From Paragyromitra xinjiangensis (taxonomy: Eukaryota > Ascomycota > Pezizomycetes > Pezizales > Discinaceae), in contig JBCAMK010000011.1 of the NCBI GenBank assembly GCA_038503065.1, positions 434,001 through 498,000 of the forward strand: a stretch of DNA of 64,000 nucleotides. The letters run 5' to 3'. Position 1 is the stretch's first letter; every line of letters begins with the position of its first letter. The notes below the pieces were generated by a model. That model searched no databases. It saw only the letters and a list, made by a program, of their open reading frames with translations, and had not been told where the DNA came from. Of this stretch, positions 36,384 to 50,200 are shown piece after piece. The position numbers and the translations under genes are program-made.

Positions 36384-38208
36384 TTACCGCAAACCCCAAA
36401 CAGGAGGAAAAAACTCAATACTCACATGTTCGTAATGCGCATCATCCTTCAACGAGTAAGAGATCAACATATGATCCAACTGTTCACTATTCATATCAAA
36501 CAAATACGTATACCTCTCCTCAACCGGAATCCCCACAACCTCATCCAAATCATACACCACATTCTCAAACGCCTTCATCGGTTTCACATAAGCAAACTCA
36601 TTAAAGTCACCCGCCACAAGAACGAGTGCGTCTCTGTCCTCCTTCTGAATATCCTTGACAAAGCCCGCAACCGCCTCAGCTTGCAGCTGACGAAAATCAA
36701 CTCCGCCATTGACGGGAGGCCGCGCATCACCCTGGATTGAAGACGAGCCACCCTTAGACGTAAAATGCACGTTGATAGTAAAGAGAGTGTCTCCATTGAT
36801 GGTATCCCATGCAGCAACAAGCGGCTTACGGGAGTTTGTCCAGGCGACGTTAAGAGGGTCGATACGGCCGGGATTGAACTTTAGTTCTGGGCCAGGGAGA
36901 ACTTCGTTTTTGTCTGTGCTGGAGCCGGGGTTAGGGTTGCGGAGCGTGAAGATTTCAGGTTTGTAGAAGTATGCAACACGGATATTACCACCAGGCTCGC
37001 CACCGTCTTGGTTGTTGACGGGGTCTATTTCGAGGAAGCTGTATGTGACGCCAGAGAGCTGTTTGATTGCGTCGGCGAGGGTCTGGAGGGTGACGTTCGC
37101 GGCGACAATAGAACTGTTGGTTGGGCCGTCGTTGTCTTGAATTTCTTGCAGGAACATGAAGTCAGGCGCACCGAGGTAGTTCGCAATGTGGTCAGCAATG
37201 TTGGGAAGATGGGTAGACGTGGGAGCAAGGTTTTCGACATTGTAGGAACCAAAAGTGAGACCCTCACAGGTACCATTAGATTTGAGAGTTGTTGGAGGAG
37301 GGAGAAGAGGCAGGGCGTTGGCTGTGACGGATAGAGCGGTAAGTGGTAGGATATAGTAGAAGCCAAAAGTGTAAGTAACAACACCGGTGATGTCGGCGAG
37401 AGAGTCTCCGAGTTTGGTAGCAGCATTTTTTGTTCCGTCGAGAGGGGCACCGATAACTATTGACTGTTAGTAAGAGTGTAAAGTGACACATAGGACAGAA
37501 ATTCATACTAATAGCTTCGGGATTCGCATCTGCACCAATGCCTGGTACGATGGTCAAACCGCCCCTCTGGTTCTTTCCCGTAACACGATAATTGCCACGA
37601 ACCCAAACTTCACCATAATTATTCGGCCGGCCCAGAGCTACAGGAACCTTCACAGATACCAGCTCCCCGGTCAAGCTCTCCCAAAAATCCAAACCATACT
37701 TATCCTGCTGGATTGTGGCATTGACTACTGAGACCAAGCTCCTGTTATTAGGCACGCCGAAAACGTCGTTGTCATCGAGCTCGGAGTACCGGTAAGTAGG
37801 CGGGGATCTATCTACTCCGAGTACAATGGGCTTCACTGCATTGCCCAACGAGATCTTCCTCAGGTTTGCAGGTGAGATAATCTCAGTAAGGTAAAGGTAA
37901 TCCTTGCTTGATCGATACTCTGAGACTTTCCCATCAATTGTAATAATATCACCAGTTGTGACTTGGCTCTTAATCACAGTTGAACTTGAAGTGAAGACGT
38001 AAATCGAATTTGAGCTTTGGACATTTCTGTCTGGTGTCGTATCCCGGAGGAAGAAACCAGAGGGGCCAATTGCAGTAACTAGGCCAGTGACATTCGTCAC
38101 ACTCTGGTTCTCGTACGGGGACTGGAACGCTGGGCCATTGATCGCCGAGATTGTAATCGCCGAGACGATGGAGGGCAACAGCCCAGAAGCAAAAACGAAG
38201 AACCTCAT
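36384..38208 (-). CDS. Secreted endonuclease/exonuclease/phosphatase-fold nuclease
   Basis: Two exons, 38208-37509 and 37456-36384 (52-bp intron), give about 590 residues. A signal peptide (MRFFVFASGLLPSIVSA) points to secretion. An N-terminal OB-like domain (residues 18-230, with VTGLVTAIGPSGFFLRD and GDIITIDGKV) precedes the DNase I-like domain: GSYNVENL (about 306), FMFLQEIQDNDG (catalytic Glu, about 335), FTINVHFTSKGG, VAGDFNEFAY (about 515) and QLDHMLIS (about 561, Asp-His pair). This matches extracellular nucleases of the bacterial ExeM/NucH type and their fungal relatives. The likely role is degradation of extracellular DNA for phosphate or nucleosides. The start is the ATG before the signal peptide. 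Catalytic residues look intact. Confidence 0.88.
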
Positions 38209-41200
38209 TATCGTGACTTTCGCAAAGACAAAAAGAAAGCTTCCCAACACTGTACTCTCTAGAAAACAAAATGCGGCACCCAGGGCCAGTTTTATACCCC
38301 GCCGAGACGGCTATGCCAGTGAGCTCATGAGTGGGACCCGGAATTTAAGCTGCGATACTTTACCGGCTTGGCCATCTTGGAAATCCCTTGCGCATAGAAG
38401 ACTCGTCAGTAACCTTTTGGACGATTCGCCAGGGTGGGGATAGCGCACTTACAGTCGTGGTCAACCATAAGCACATGTGTAGCCCCAGATTGACTTCTTG
38501 CTGTTCAGCCAGCCACCACACGTTGCGCATAATTTTCCTATCAGCTATAAATATGCCAAGATAGATATCATACAAGCTTCGGACCATCGCGATGTCCGTT
38601 AAATGGGATTATCCGTTTGAACGTTGAATTTGCCTCCTACTTGTTCTCGGCAAAATTAAACGAGCAGATTGGCAGATTCACCTTCCGTTTCGCGACCTGT
38701 TCCTGCAGGTAGATCTTTCGCGGCCAATCAATTTATCTCGTGGAAATCTAGGGGCGACATCGCGGGGGCCGCGAATAGGAAGGTGGGATGGTGGGGAAGA
38801 GGGCGCGAGGTCTTATTCGCGGAGCACGGAGACCGCCTGGATGCAGGCACGAAATCTCGCCAGGGGGATGAAGTTCGGCAACAGGGAAAGCAGCCCCATG
38901 CAATACAACACCATAAATCAACATCGTGGGCCAGTAAAGCGGCAGTGAGGACCGTACAGCAGTAGCTAATTGAACGGTAAACTTTTTCCAGAAAGGTAAT
39001 TTATAAATAGTATTCTGTTACACAAAAGCTGAACTGAGTTTTTCGGCAGTCTGTACCAAGGATGACGAGCTTCTAGCAGGTACGCCAACATACATCCTTC
39101 GAACTAGAGTGCCGTCTTCCAGATGACGCAGCCAAAGGGAGCTCATCTTCCTGAATGATATGGGTAAGAACGTACGATGCCACGAGTGATTCAGCCCCTA
39201 ATCAAGCTTTATGCGGTCTGTGAAAACCCTCCAATTGGCTCAGCCCTAACTACTAACATAATGAGGTCAGCTTTAGGAATAAATTCCCCTAGGTGGTATC
39301 ACAAGCGACATAACACAATCTAGGACTATTCTACTCTTCTGAGATAAGGAATGCTGAACCTCTCAGATCCTCTGGACTATGCCACGGGACAAGGCCCCCT
39401 TTCCTAGGCGGAAGCCTGTATGGGATAAACGACTCTGCCGTCAGCATCACGATATATCACTCGATTAGTAAACAATTCGGCTTCGTTATGAAATATGAGG
39501 TGATAGATGGAGGGCTTGGTTGGTTGATCAACCCAGCAGGCTACGCACGTATATTCGAACTTTCGATCGCACTACCATAGCTATACCCGGTCTAGAAGCT
39601 TATCCCCAACAAGCTCTCAAGGATGATGAAAATACCCCGAGCTATCGTACCACTATGGCAAGAATGGAACAAGAATGAAAGTTTATTATTACTTGTCTAT
39701 GCCAAACAACACATATCTGCACTTCAACCTCTTCTATTTTCATCCAGTCAAAAATCACTCATCGAAGCATGCCCGTATATCCTACCCCTTTTGTAGCTTG
39801 CATCCTATGAGTGATGCTAATACCTCTTTTCCACGCCCCCAATCTCTAGTGGCCATAATCTGAACCTTAGTGCTGATTGTATGAACACTCGTTTCACCAC
39901 CTTTATCGCACCCACCACCACCAGAGGCACAAAAATCAACTCATATACAATATCTAGCATTATATCTCGAAATAACTTGTGTCATTGAAAGACTTTTCTC
40001 ACATATCTTGTCCCTAGAACTGTGTCTTTCTCATTCCGGCGTCGTCAGAGCAACCATTGTCCGGAAAACCCTTTACCAGACAAAGTTGATCGAGGAAGCT
40101 AGCATAAAATAGGGTTTTTTTAATATCGCCATGCGCGCTGTTAATAGGGTATTCCACCTAGCAAAGGCTATTCGCCGGTGGAAAGAACCTAGGAACTTGA
40201 CTTGTGAAATGCCCCCGAAATCTTGGTTGTGTCTACTGGGCTGAACCAAGTAAGTTGTAAGGAGTTTGTGAGCAAGAGGGACTGCGGAAGGACTGAGCGG
40301 TGAGAATAGGATAGCCATACCGCAAATACTAGGCTAGCGAGAATACGAAGACTGTTAAGTCACCGACATCATTTTTTTCAGGTAATAGTGACAACCCGCT
40401 CCTACAAAATCATATCTGGAGGATAAGTCCTCAAAACTCTTTTGCGTCTCAATGAACCAGTTCTTCCTCCATTGGAGAATGTTAAGCCCAGCCCATCGGA
40501 TTTCATGTTGAGGCTCTCCCGATAAACCCTGCCTGCGATTTCCCTAATGCGAATACTATAAAGCCTTACGCACGTTCCCGGGGAGCAAGCAACACGAGAG
40601 TAGACACTGCCCAAGTTCATTCCCTTCTCTAGAGTCACCGCTCCCGGACAATATCGTGCCGATAGAATGTTCGTTCACCAAGGCCGAAGTTGAGAGAAAT
40701 GACAATATTCACGGAGGATCTCAGGCTCTCAGGAGGTATAGGGGAGATTTAGTAGCTTCCGCCGATATAATTATTAAAATGCGCCATTCTGCTCCAGGAC
40801 ACCGAATTCCGTTCTACCACGGATGGAGGGGCCCCTGGCATTTTCCGTTGGATCCAACCCTTGCAGTGCGTAGAGTTGGGAAATCAACAAATAAAACCAA
40901 TGAACCTTCTGCATGTGATTTTGCTGCATTTTAATCGCACTACATTAACCAGAAGACTGAGGTCTTCCATGCAAAAGTGTAATCGCGACCACTCCATCCG
41001 GCGTTGCGCATCCTTATTGATCCCATTTGAATATATCCGAGGAGGCTCATTTCTGTGTGGCCTGAGCCTACCCTTTAGGCCATCTATCAACTCCATGCAG
41101 AACGAGGCCTAGCCACAAAGTGCCCGCGCTGATATTTCAGTATCCAAGTGGTATTGTTCAATCTCTAAGGATCTGGTACGCTTTGCAGGGCCATCAATAA

Positions 41201-42398
41201 TAGGCAAGAAAGCTTATGTCAGTTTCCGCTGACAACACCGTTTTCTTATTTGCCTGATCGTTATGATTAGCTTTCGATCCACGGTTAACACTCACTGCCT
41301 CTAGCTCGACTTACCGCCAAGCTGTAAATTTCTTCTCAAACGTGGGACCGAGTAATTCTCGAGGAGCTTCTCGCTTTTCCGAATGATACACCCTTGAACG
41401 CGCCAAAAGGGTTCGATAAGCGGGATTGAATCAAATTCCAGAGAGCAGAATTCCAGTCTTCTGTTCGCCAGCTCGAGTAATATATAATGATCTTGTCGAT
41501 GTTTGATTGAATATCACCCGCTCCAAACCAACCACCCCAAATCAAACAAGCACAGGACTAACACCAGCGAGCAAGCGCTCAACTCATACACACCATTAGG
41601 AATAAAGAAAATACATATCACGAGATACTCACCCCCGGGCAACACTACATCACAACAGCCACAACCTCGCAAATGAAGCTCGCTATTTCAAACTTGATTG
41701 CTTCTTTAGCACATGCAGATGGATGCGCATCTCCGACGCGTCCTCGGCCCCATAGTTGCGTAGACATCCTTCCGGAATGTGAATAAGGGGAGCTTTCAAT
41801 AGCTCTTCGATAGTGTTTTAGGTTCGCTGGTGGACTACATGTAGTAGTCCTCGAATGGTTGGCCAAGGAACCTCCTGTGATTCTCGTACTCACAATCTCT
41901 TGAAATGAGCCCTACGAGCCTAGCATCTCTAGCATCCACGATATGAACAGACAACGGACAAAGTAGTTAGCTTTAATAACACTTCTCCACCAACCAAGCT
42001 GCATTAGGGGCCAATAACAAGATGTGGCACCGGGGAGCGTCTTTCATGAATGTATTGCTTCGTATCCGGTAAAATGTTTTTGGGTCGTTAGGTTCCATGT
42101 GCTAAGGTTTGAATAAGATGGGGAGATAGAGGGTGGGAGGAAAGAACGTTGACTGTTCGTCGTCCAGCAACGGGTCATATCACGTGACGCAAGCTGATAG
42201 GTCAAAGATGCATGAGGAAATGCATAGAATGAAAGAAAACGTGATAAATTACCTTTTCGTCTAATTTATCACTTTTAGAGCCGATTCAATTATTATGACA
42301 TCATCCGCGTAACGCGTTACCACTCAACGCGTCCAAGTCTACTCAACGCGAAAAACAGTTCCCATGTGCGAACGTCAATCCCAAAATCTTGCCCCACA
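38209..42398. other. Long gene-free spacer
   Basis: About 4 kb with no supported gene. It contains the 18-bp dispersed motif ATCACGATATATCACTCG near 39447. The last 100 bp form the PSO2 promoter. Confidence 0.5.
42311..42350 (+). promoter_or_regulatory. Cluster of MCB-like elements upstream of PSO2
   Basis: ACGCGT at 42311-42316 and 42326-42331, and ACGCGAAAA from 42345. The last two share the flank ACTCAACGCG or CTCAACGCG. ACGCGT is the MluI cell-cycle box bound by MBF (Mbp1-Swi6) in yeasts, and the third copy resembles an MCB/SCB hybrid. They lie 49-88 bp before the start codon. Confidence 0.65.
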
Positions 42399-45300
42399 AT
42401 GTTCCGCAAGCCCCGCCTTCACCCCCCCTCTAGCTCCACCCTTGGGGAGACACCCTCTTCTCCATCAAGTGCTGTTCCTCCTGCTGAAAGTGAAAAGACT
42501 AAACCTCATTCAGATCCCGTTCTCGTCGGTTCCTCACCACCATCGGCAAAAAAGCAGAAACTCTCACATCCAACACCCAGCAAGCCAACCTTTGCAAGGT
42601 CAACTCCAGGAAAACCGAAGCAGTCTTTACTAAAACCCTATGCGTCCATTGGAAATAGTGCGAAAAAGACGTTTCCCGCAACGCCGTTTTCGTCTTCGCA
42701 GTCAGCTGGGAAAGGAAAAAGCTCAAAGAAGAATTCGTCAATTCTGAGTTTCTTCAAGCCTGTTACGCCGAGTAGCGATGGGAAAGCAGCAAAAAATGGA
42801 AAATTAAAGGGTACTCAGAGCGATGAGCTATTCTCACGGCATGGCGGATATGATCTTGATGTCTCAGATCCTGAAGATAATGAGGAAGAAATGGAAGAGA
42901 ATGGAGGATGGGCAATGGGGAGAAGCATTGCTGGAGAATTGCAGTTGGCGAAAAGCGAAGCAAATGGAGAGGAGGAGTTATTTTCCTCGCCTATCGCGAT
43001 AAAATCGAGGTCTTCAATATTACTAGCAAGCACGAAAGATCAAGCGGAGGTGGCAGATGATGTGGATATGCATGAAGAAGTGGATGAAATTGAGTCGACT
43101 GCTCCCGCAGCTCTACCAGAAAGTGATCCGACCCTTCCAGGGCCAGTAACACCACTACGACAACTACCGACAACTAGCCTAAAATTCAATCCAGCAAGTT
43201 TAAATCTCGATTCCTCAAGATCTGTCCTTTTCTCAAAAAGAGGAGCTACTCCTAGCCCATTCAAGAAACTCAAAAAGGCCCGACCGCGAAGTTCATCGAG
43301 TCCGAGTGCAGATGAAGCAGGATTTCATGAGATGGGTGATGAGGAACTAGGGATATCGGCAGCGGACAGATCAAACAGGGATATTGGGGAGTTTATGGTC
43401 GAGAAGAAGTCTGCAACTAAAGGTAAAGGGAAAGGGAAAGCGAAAAGGAATCGTGATGAGGCATTCAGGAGAGACTCAATAGAGTCATCAAGCGATATTG
43501 TGAAAGATGAGGAAGTGAAAGCCGAAGATGAATCTGAAGAAGCAGTATCCCCAAAGGTTGAAGAAAAGCTCGAAGACTGTAGCCTGGAATCAAAACCTCG
43601 AAGAAAAAAGAGTATCAAAGGTATTCTTGACCACGGATTTGAAGATATCGATGACTTCCCAGATGAAGAACCTGGCTTCGAAGAACAAGAGAGCTACAAC
43701 TTTGACCCTTCAGGCCGAGCAATTGAAGCTGGATTCGAGGATTTTTACGAAGATTTCAGAGCTTTCGAAGACTCGTTCAAACCTGATGACATAGAGGATA
43801 CCGAAGATACGACACTAAGTGGTGCTGGTGGCGTTAAATGCCCGATATGTGCCGCAGGAATTGGAGCCCTTTCGGAGCAAGATGCAAATAATCATGTCAA
43901 CCACTGTCTAGACGGCAATCCCATACCGCTCCCAGCACCGCTTTCGAAGCTCTCACAAGCAGGCTCCAGCAATGCTCTCACCTCGCCTTTCTTCGGCCAA
44001 GCCTCCGTAATATCACCGTCTACCACTACATCTTCCTCTAAACCCCGCAAAGCATCAGCCTTCACAAAAATAATGACCCACAACGCTGAATCCGCTGCCT
44101 GGGCCTCTGCTGCTAAAGCTGAAACTGAGTCTCACGGCAAAAAAGCTGCAGAGCGCACCTGCCCGTTCTATAAGATACTCTTCAAAGGCCCCATTACCGT
44201 CGACGCATTCCGCTATGGCGCTGTCCCTGGTTGCAAAGCTTACTTTCTCTCTCATTTTCACTCTGACCACTATGTCGGCCTCACTTCTAAATGGGATCAC
44301 GGACCTATCTGGTGTTCTCGTGTGACCGCTAATTTGGTGCGGAAAAAACTTGGTGTTGACCCAAAATGGGTGAAGGAGCTGCCATGGGAGGAATGGGCGA
44401 CGTTTGGAGTGGAGGGCATAAGAGCACGCGGGTTAGATGCAAATCATTGCCCCGGAAGTATGATGTTCCTATTCGAACGCGGGAAGCAACGGATCCTGCA
44501 TTGTGGAGATTTTAGAGCATGTCCAGAGCATTTAAAGCACCCGCTGCTAGCACCGGGGAAGGATGGGGTGAAAGGGCAGAAATTGGATACAGTGTACTTG
44601 GACACGACCTATCTCAACCCCAAGTACGCGTTCCCGAGCCAGAATAGTGTTATCGAGGCTTGCTCGAAACTGTGTGTGAAGATGGAGAAAGAAGCGAGTG
44701 AGGGTATACTCTCGAGTATGATAGACACGAAAAATAAAAAAGGCGGGGTGGGGAGCTTTGTGAATACGATTAATAAAGGGACTGGGAAGAAGGGGCGCCT
44801 ATTGGTTGTGGTCGGGACTTATAGTATAGGCAAGGAACGGGTATGCTTAGGCATTGCCAAAGCCTTAAACTCCAAGATCTTCGCACCACCAAACAAAATA
44901 AAGATCTGCGAGAGTCTCGAGGACCCGGAACTGAACGCTAGACTCACCAGCAATCCGAAAGAAGCACAGGTTCATATGACACCGCTCATGGAGATCCGTG
45001 CTGAGACACTACAAGAATACCTCAACACTTTCAAGCCATCTTTCGACCGTATCGTTGGTTTCCGGCCTTCAGGGTGGAATTATAGACCGCCTAACTCCCG
45101 TTTCACGGAATCTCCGACTGTGAGCACAGTCCTGCACTCAGCAGGGTGGAGGAGCGAGTATAGTATTGATGAGCTAGTACCGCAACGGGGAAGCACGAGG
45201 GAGAGTAAATGCTTTGGTGTACCGTATAGTGAGCATAGCAGCTTTAGGGAGCTGAGTATGTTTTGTTGTGGGCTCAATATTGGGAAGGTGGTCCCGACTG

Positions 45301-45474
45301 TTAAGTATGCTACCTTTACCCTCGTAATGCGATACGAAGCTAATCTGGTGTAGTAATGGTAACGCGACTAGTAGGGATAAAATGAGGATTTGGGTCGAGA
45401 AGTGGGAGGCTGAGAAGAAAAAAAGCGGGCTTTTCAAGGTTGATGAGGGGAATGGAAAGGGTGGTGAATGGTGA
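42399..45474 (+). CDS. PSO2: DNA interstrand cross-link repair nuclease PSO2/SNM1
   Basis: Two exons, 42399-45304 and 45354-45474 (49-bp intron), give about 1008 residues. The family has 5' exonuclease activity and repairs interstrand cross-links in the nucleus. The Ser/Lys-rich N-terminal half is disordered. A UBZ-type zinc finger, CPICAAGIGALSEQDANNHV followed by NHC, lies near residue 480. The metallo-beta-lactamase core has YFLSHFHSDHYVGL (HxHxDH, about 618), DANHCPGSMMFLFE, HCGDFRACPEHL (about 701) and YLDTTYLNPKY. The beta-CASP part has VVVGTYSIGKERVCLGIAKA and VPYSEHSSFREL. The C terminus after the intron reads PTVNNGNATSRDKMRIWVEK. The start is the ATG at 42399 (MFRKPRLH); an upstream ATG at 42364 is in another frame. 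Zn-ligand motifs are complete. Confidence 0.93.
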
Positions 45475-46046
45475 GCTTTGTTCTATAATATATTATTTTG
45501 TATTTTTACCCATACTATGTTTGTAAGTGGATTGTGGTCGTTTGATTTTGGTTGTGAAGGGCGTTCAATTTTTACACGGGTTGGGAATATAATGTACACA
45601 ACAGATACATCCTTGATTCCCGATTGTGCGACTCGAATCTTCCCGTTTCAATATTTACACTTTTAGACAATCAAAGGTCCGATAGAGGGATCGGCTGAAG
45701 AGACGAAAGAAATAGAAGTGAGTCTTGAGGGGCTTTGACTAATGCCTAGTATTGTCACATACCCAAAAGAAAGTATAAACATGCTAGAGTAGTCCGCGCA
45801 TTCTCTATAGAGTTAACGATAGCTTTCGGACGAACCCAACTTATGTATTTCACCCGCCAGAAGCGAGCTATTCAACCACTGCATGTAGTATCTAAGGATC
45901 ATGTAATATCACCCACGTGTCATAGAGCCACTGCCAGAAGCTGTGGCCCTCCGACAGCTACTCTATTGTGCCGAGAACCAACCTAGATTTTTAGCTTATC
46001 ATTTAAACCTGATGCGAAAGATATCTTACTTGTTAAGTCTGGAGCA
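45475..46046. other. Convergent intergenic region
   Basis: 3'-to-3' spacer between PSO2 and the next orphan. No features. Confidence 0.5.
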
Positions 46047-46559
46047 CTAACACATCCGCGATTTTGAGTAAAATTCCTTCGCAAAATCTAGATCATGTGC
46101 CTTCCTACGGTTAAGATCATCCTCTGAGGGTGGGTTTTGAGGCCATTTGATCCTGATTATCATACTCGGCGGCTGTCTAGGACCATATATATCACAATCC
46201 AGTTCAATCTCGGCCTTTATACCCAGCGATTGGCATAGAGCTTCCATTTCCTTTTTACAGTAATGCACACTATCTCTTATCTCCAGCGGAAGTATTTTAG
46301 TTGCCAAAACAAGTGATGTCCCGGCGTTGACGATCCATTCGGGGAGCCTATACACTGGTAGATTTTTTGCCATGTGAGTTTTTGCGTTAGATAATTCTAG
46401 CTTTATATCGTCGATGAGTTTTTTCTTGGCATCCAAAAGCCACTGATTTTTCGCATCAAGTATAACCATGTATCTTTGTTCGCGAATTTCGGCTACGTCT
46501 TTTGTAAAAGAATCACCTATGACGGCTAAGCTATTAGTGGTACACGAGGTGGTAGGCAT
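46047..46559 (-). CDS. Small orphan protein
   Basis: A single-exon frame of 170 residues starting at an ATG. It is predicted mostly helical, with Lys/Glu-rich amphipathic stretches (QWLLDAKKKLIDDIKLELSN) and a C-terminal Pro-containing segment (IRIKWPQNPPSEDDLNRRK). There is no signal peptide or membrane span. I do not recognise a family. The balanced composition and clean start and stop favour a real gene. Confidence 0.5.
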   Translation of the reverse strand: MPTTSCTTNSLAVIGDSFTKDVAEIREQRYMVILDAKNQWLLDAKKKLIDDIKLELSNAKTHMAKNLPVYRLPEWIVNAGTSLVLATKILPLEIRDSVHYCKKEMEALCQSLGIKAEIELDCDIYGPRQPPSMIIRIKWPQNPPSEDDLNRRKAHDLDFAKEFYSKSRMC

Positions 46560-47261
46560 GGCTCAGTTGAGCAGAGAATATGGGGAATGAAATGGGATCG
46601 AAAAAGTGGGAGGGATTTCTCCGGCATTTATATTAGAACTCTGATGGCACTAGAGGGGTTGTTTGGTAATGATTGGAAGGTGGTGCAGTCTTCTTTGTGA
46701 CGCTGCCTAGTATCTTTTCGCTTCTAGCACTTATGTATATTTGGGCCCTCGTTGTTCTAGGGCTGTAGGGAATGATCGCTGATATGCATGCCACTACTCA
46801 CCCCCCGACACAGTAAAGAACTAAAGTGCTAGGGGGTAAGCAGCCTTTAATGATACTGTTAGATTCCTTGTGCACAAATACCAGCACGCTCCACTAATCA
46901 ACGAACTTCTAGAGTAGCTTATAACTCTAAACCCCTCCCCTAACATATATTAAGTAGCGAACAGTCGAGAATAATCGATCCAAAATCATCGATCACTCTC
47001 CATCACTCGCTCGACATCTCTGGTTGGCCAGGAAACCAGAACCTGATGTGGATGTTTTGTCTTGGCAGCTTCACCTCTCCCCTGAACTTCATCTTCACGG
47101 GCCGCGGCTCTCTTCCCCACTAAAAGACCAAAATCCTCTCGGCCTCGGCAGTTCTTCTTCACGAGAGCTTTCCCTGTCGATCCTGCGGTGATCCCCGTCC
47201 CCCACAAATTCACCACCAAAATACACGTGCACCGAACATCTCCCTCAACCACGCCCAAGCA
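46560..47261. other. Divergent intergenic region before PEX6
   Basis: Contains the promoters of the orphan (minus) and PEX6 (plus). Nothing specific is recognised. Confidence 0.45.
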
Positions 47262-50200
47262 ATGGCACCTTTGCTCCACCCAGCAGCTGCAGCAATGGTC
47301 GCAGCAATGGCATCCTCAGCAGCTTCCCAAAAACCCGCTAAGGACCCAGCACCTCCACGCCAACCACTCCGCAAGAAGCGAAAAAACCGCTCCCCCATCG
47401 TCGCACGTCTCGTCGTCGACGAGCTCCGTGGCGAAATCGGATACGTTTCGGAGGACATCTGGCGGGATGTATTCGGATTCATCAAGCAGGAGCCGAAGAA
47501 GCCAGAACAACACGCGGAGATTATTAACGGCGAGACTATCATGATTGACGACGGTAACCACAACCCCCCGAGCTACGCTAGCGACGGAGCTAATACCACA
47601 CAGAGGAACCTGAGGAGGAACCAATACCACCGACTCTTCATCTTGCTGTTACGCCACTTTCGAGCTCGCGTGAAACAACGTCGAAGAAATGGTCGGTTTT
47701 TCCTGTGACGCTGCTTCCGGATATATCGCAGTTTCCACGGCTACCGCCGTCAACGATACTGCTTCCAAGTAGTATGACGTTGCCTCCACAGTTGTCTGCT
47801 GCAGGGGAGAAGGGTGCGAAACCACTCGGTGTGTTGGTCGTGGATATAGTCCCCGTTGGGCTCGAAACCGTAATCGTCAATGTTAAGGTACCAGCAGGGA
47901 TGACTACAGATCATGACCAAGACCTTGAGGATCGTGTCAAGGAGGCTCTCAGTGCCTCAAAGGTGGTACGTGCGGGTGATGATCTACCGCTACGATACGC
48001 CCATGGCAGGATCGAGCGAGGTCAGGCTAGGATTGAAGTCTGTGATCCTGTGGAGCAGGGGCTTCTACTACCAGAGACTAAAGTCGTTGTTTTGAAAGAG
48101 AAAAATACACATCAAGTCAGGAAACCACGGCTTGCTGTTGATGGAATCACGGTCTTTGATGGCAGGCGTGATCACGATGAAGCTCTATCTGAAGGTGAAG
48201 ACTTGGGTGATGATGACGAAGGCGATGCTCTCGAGTTCTCGACTTTTCTCTCACTACCTAATTCTAGCTCCCTCTCATACCCGTCTATTTCTGCTACTCC
48301 ATATATGCGTAACGGCGCGATGTCACCGAATAATAATGCCCAGTCTTCGGGGTCTACCGGCAAGGAATTTAGAGCTCAGTCCCTTACTACTCCGATACCG
48401 TCAGGTCTACTGTTTCCGAAGCCGAAGGACTATGATGACGATGAGGCACGTGTATTTGTTAAAGTAGGGGATCTTGCAAAACTTGGATGCTTTTCAGGAG
48501 ATTGGGTGCGGATTTCACTACCTTCCTCAGGCTCAGAAGCAGGCTCTACGTCATTGATACGGACTGCAGCGGATACAGTGACGAGGGGGAGAGGATTAGG
48601 GGTGCCGAGTAGGGTCAATGGGAGTAGACCAGTATCAAGGAACCCGCGCGACGCTTCATCGATCCGTGCAGATGACGGGGATTCAGGTCGTCCGGTCAGG
48701 ATATACTCACTACCTGAAGGGTGGGAAAGCACTTCACCTAGTGAGAAGAAGCGACGCCGCAGTGAAAAGGGGAAAGAGGTAGACAACGGAGACACAAAAA
48801 GGGACGCAGCAATCGTCTACCTCTCCCCAATTCTCCTCGCCAATATCTCCCCCTCTATAGCTACAGCAACAGAGGTTATCCTCTCCCCATTCACAATCCC
48901 CAACTCCTCACCCCGAGACCCAACCCCCGCCTCCCCACCTCCCGCAAAAGAAGTAACCCTCCTCCGCATAGCCAGCCCTACATCCACCGACCGCGCCCTC
49001 CAGCCTAGCCTCCTCCTCCAACTCAAAAGCCACTTCGAATCCTGCCGCCGTCTCGTCAAAAAAGGCGACGTAATCGGCGTCGGCATCGACGAAGTCCTCG
49101 CGCGCAGTCTCTACGGTGACACCGGCGAAGACGGCATAACCGAAGAACTCCTCACCGCCCCAGCAGACGACACCAAACCAACCCGCAAAACCTGCGTCGC
49201 TTGGTTCCGCGTCGGCAACATCGTCTCCCCCGACGACCCCAGCCCCGGCGACCGCAGCCCCGTCGGTCCACGTCGAGACCGTAGAGACCCCACCGACGAC
49301 ACATGGAGCGGCGTCGTCTTCGTCGACCCCGCCACAACCCGCATGGTTCAAGCCGGAAGCGAGAAACGTAAGATCCCACCGACTATGAGCTCAACGTGGG
49401 AATACTACCTTGGTCTCTCTCCACCACCTATACGACTTGCTGCAGACCAGGGTAAACCTGCGGCTCTAGTCTTCCCATCTCGATACGTCAACCAGACTCA
49501 GCGCCGTCTACGAGAGCTTGTCTCGGCTGCTACGAGCCCCAGGGCTATCCAGCTTGGGTTGCAGCCCATCGCGATTCTGTTGACGAGTACGCAGCGTGCA
49601 ATTGGGAAAAGGACGATTGCGACGCGGGCGGCGTCGGACGTGGGCATTCATGTATTCCATATTGACGCGTACGACATCATTTCCGATGGGGGCGCGGGAG
49701 ATGTTAAGACAGAGGGGTTCCTACGTGCGCGTGTTGACCGTGCGTTATCGTGTGGGAAGGAGAGTTGTGTATTACTACTCACTCATATTGAAGCGTTGAC
49801 AAGCGCGAAGATGGGGGAGGTGTTGAAGGATATTGCAGGGCAGATGAGGATCGTTGTGGCTACAACGACGGAGGTTGAGAAGTTGAGTGATAATGTTAGG
49901 AATGTGTTTACGCATGAAATGGATGTTGGTGCGCCGGATGAAAAGGAGCGTGCGGGGTTGTTGGAGGCTATTGTGGATGAGCGACGGGTGCGGTTAGGGA
50001 AGGAGGTGGAGTTAGCTGGTGTTGCGGTGAAGACGGCGGCGTTGGTCGCGGGGGATCTAGTTGATGTTGTGGAGCGGGCGGTTGCGGCGAGTGGGGAACG
50101 TGTTGCGAAGATGGCGAGGAAGTGCAGAGCCAGATCAAAGAATACTGGGTTGTCGGAAGGGACTATCACAGTGAAGGATCTTGAGATTGCAGGAGGCGAT

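Noticed and set aside
48430..49379. Minus-strand frames within PEX6
   Set aside because: Low-complexity products opposite a well-supported conserved coding region.
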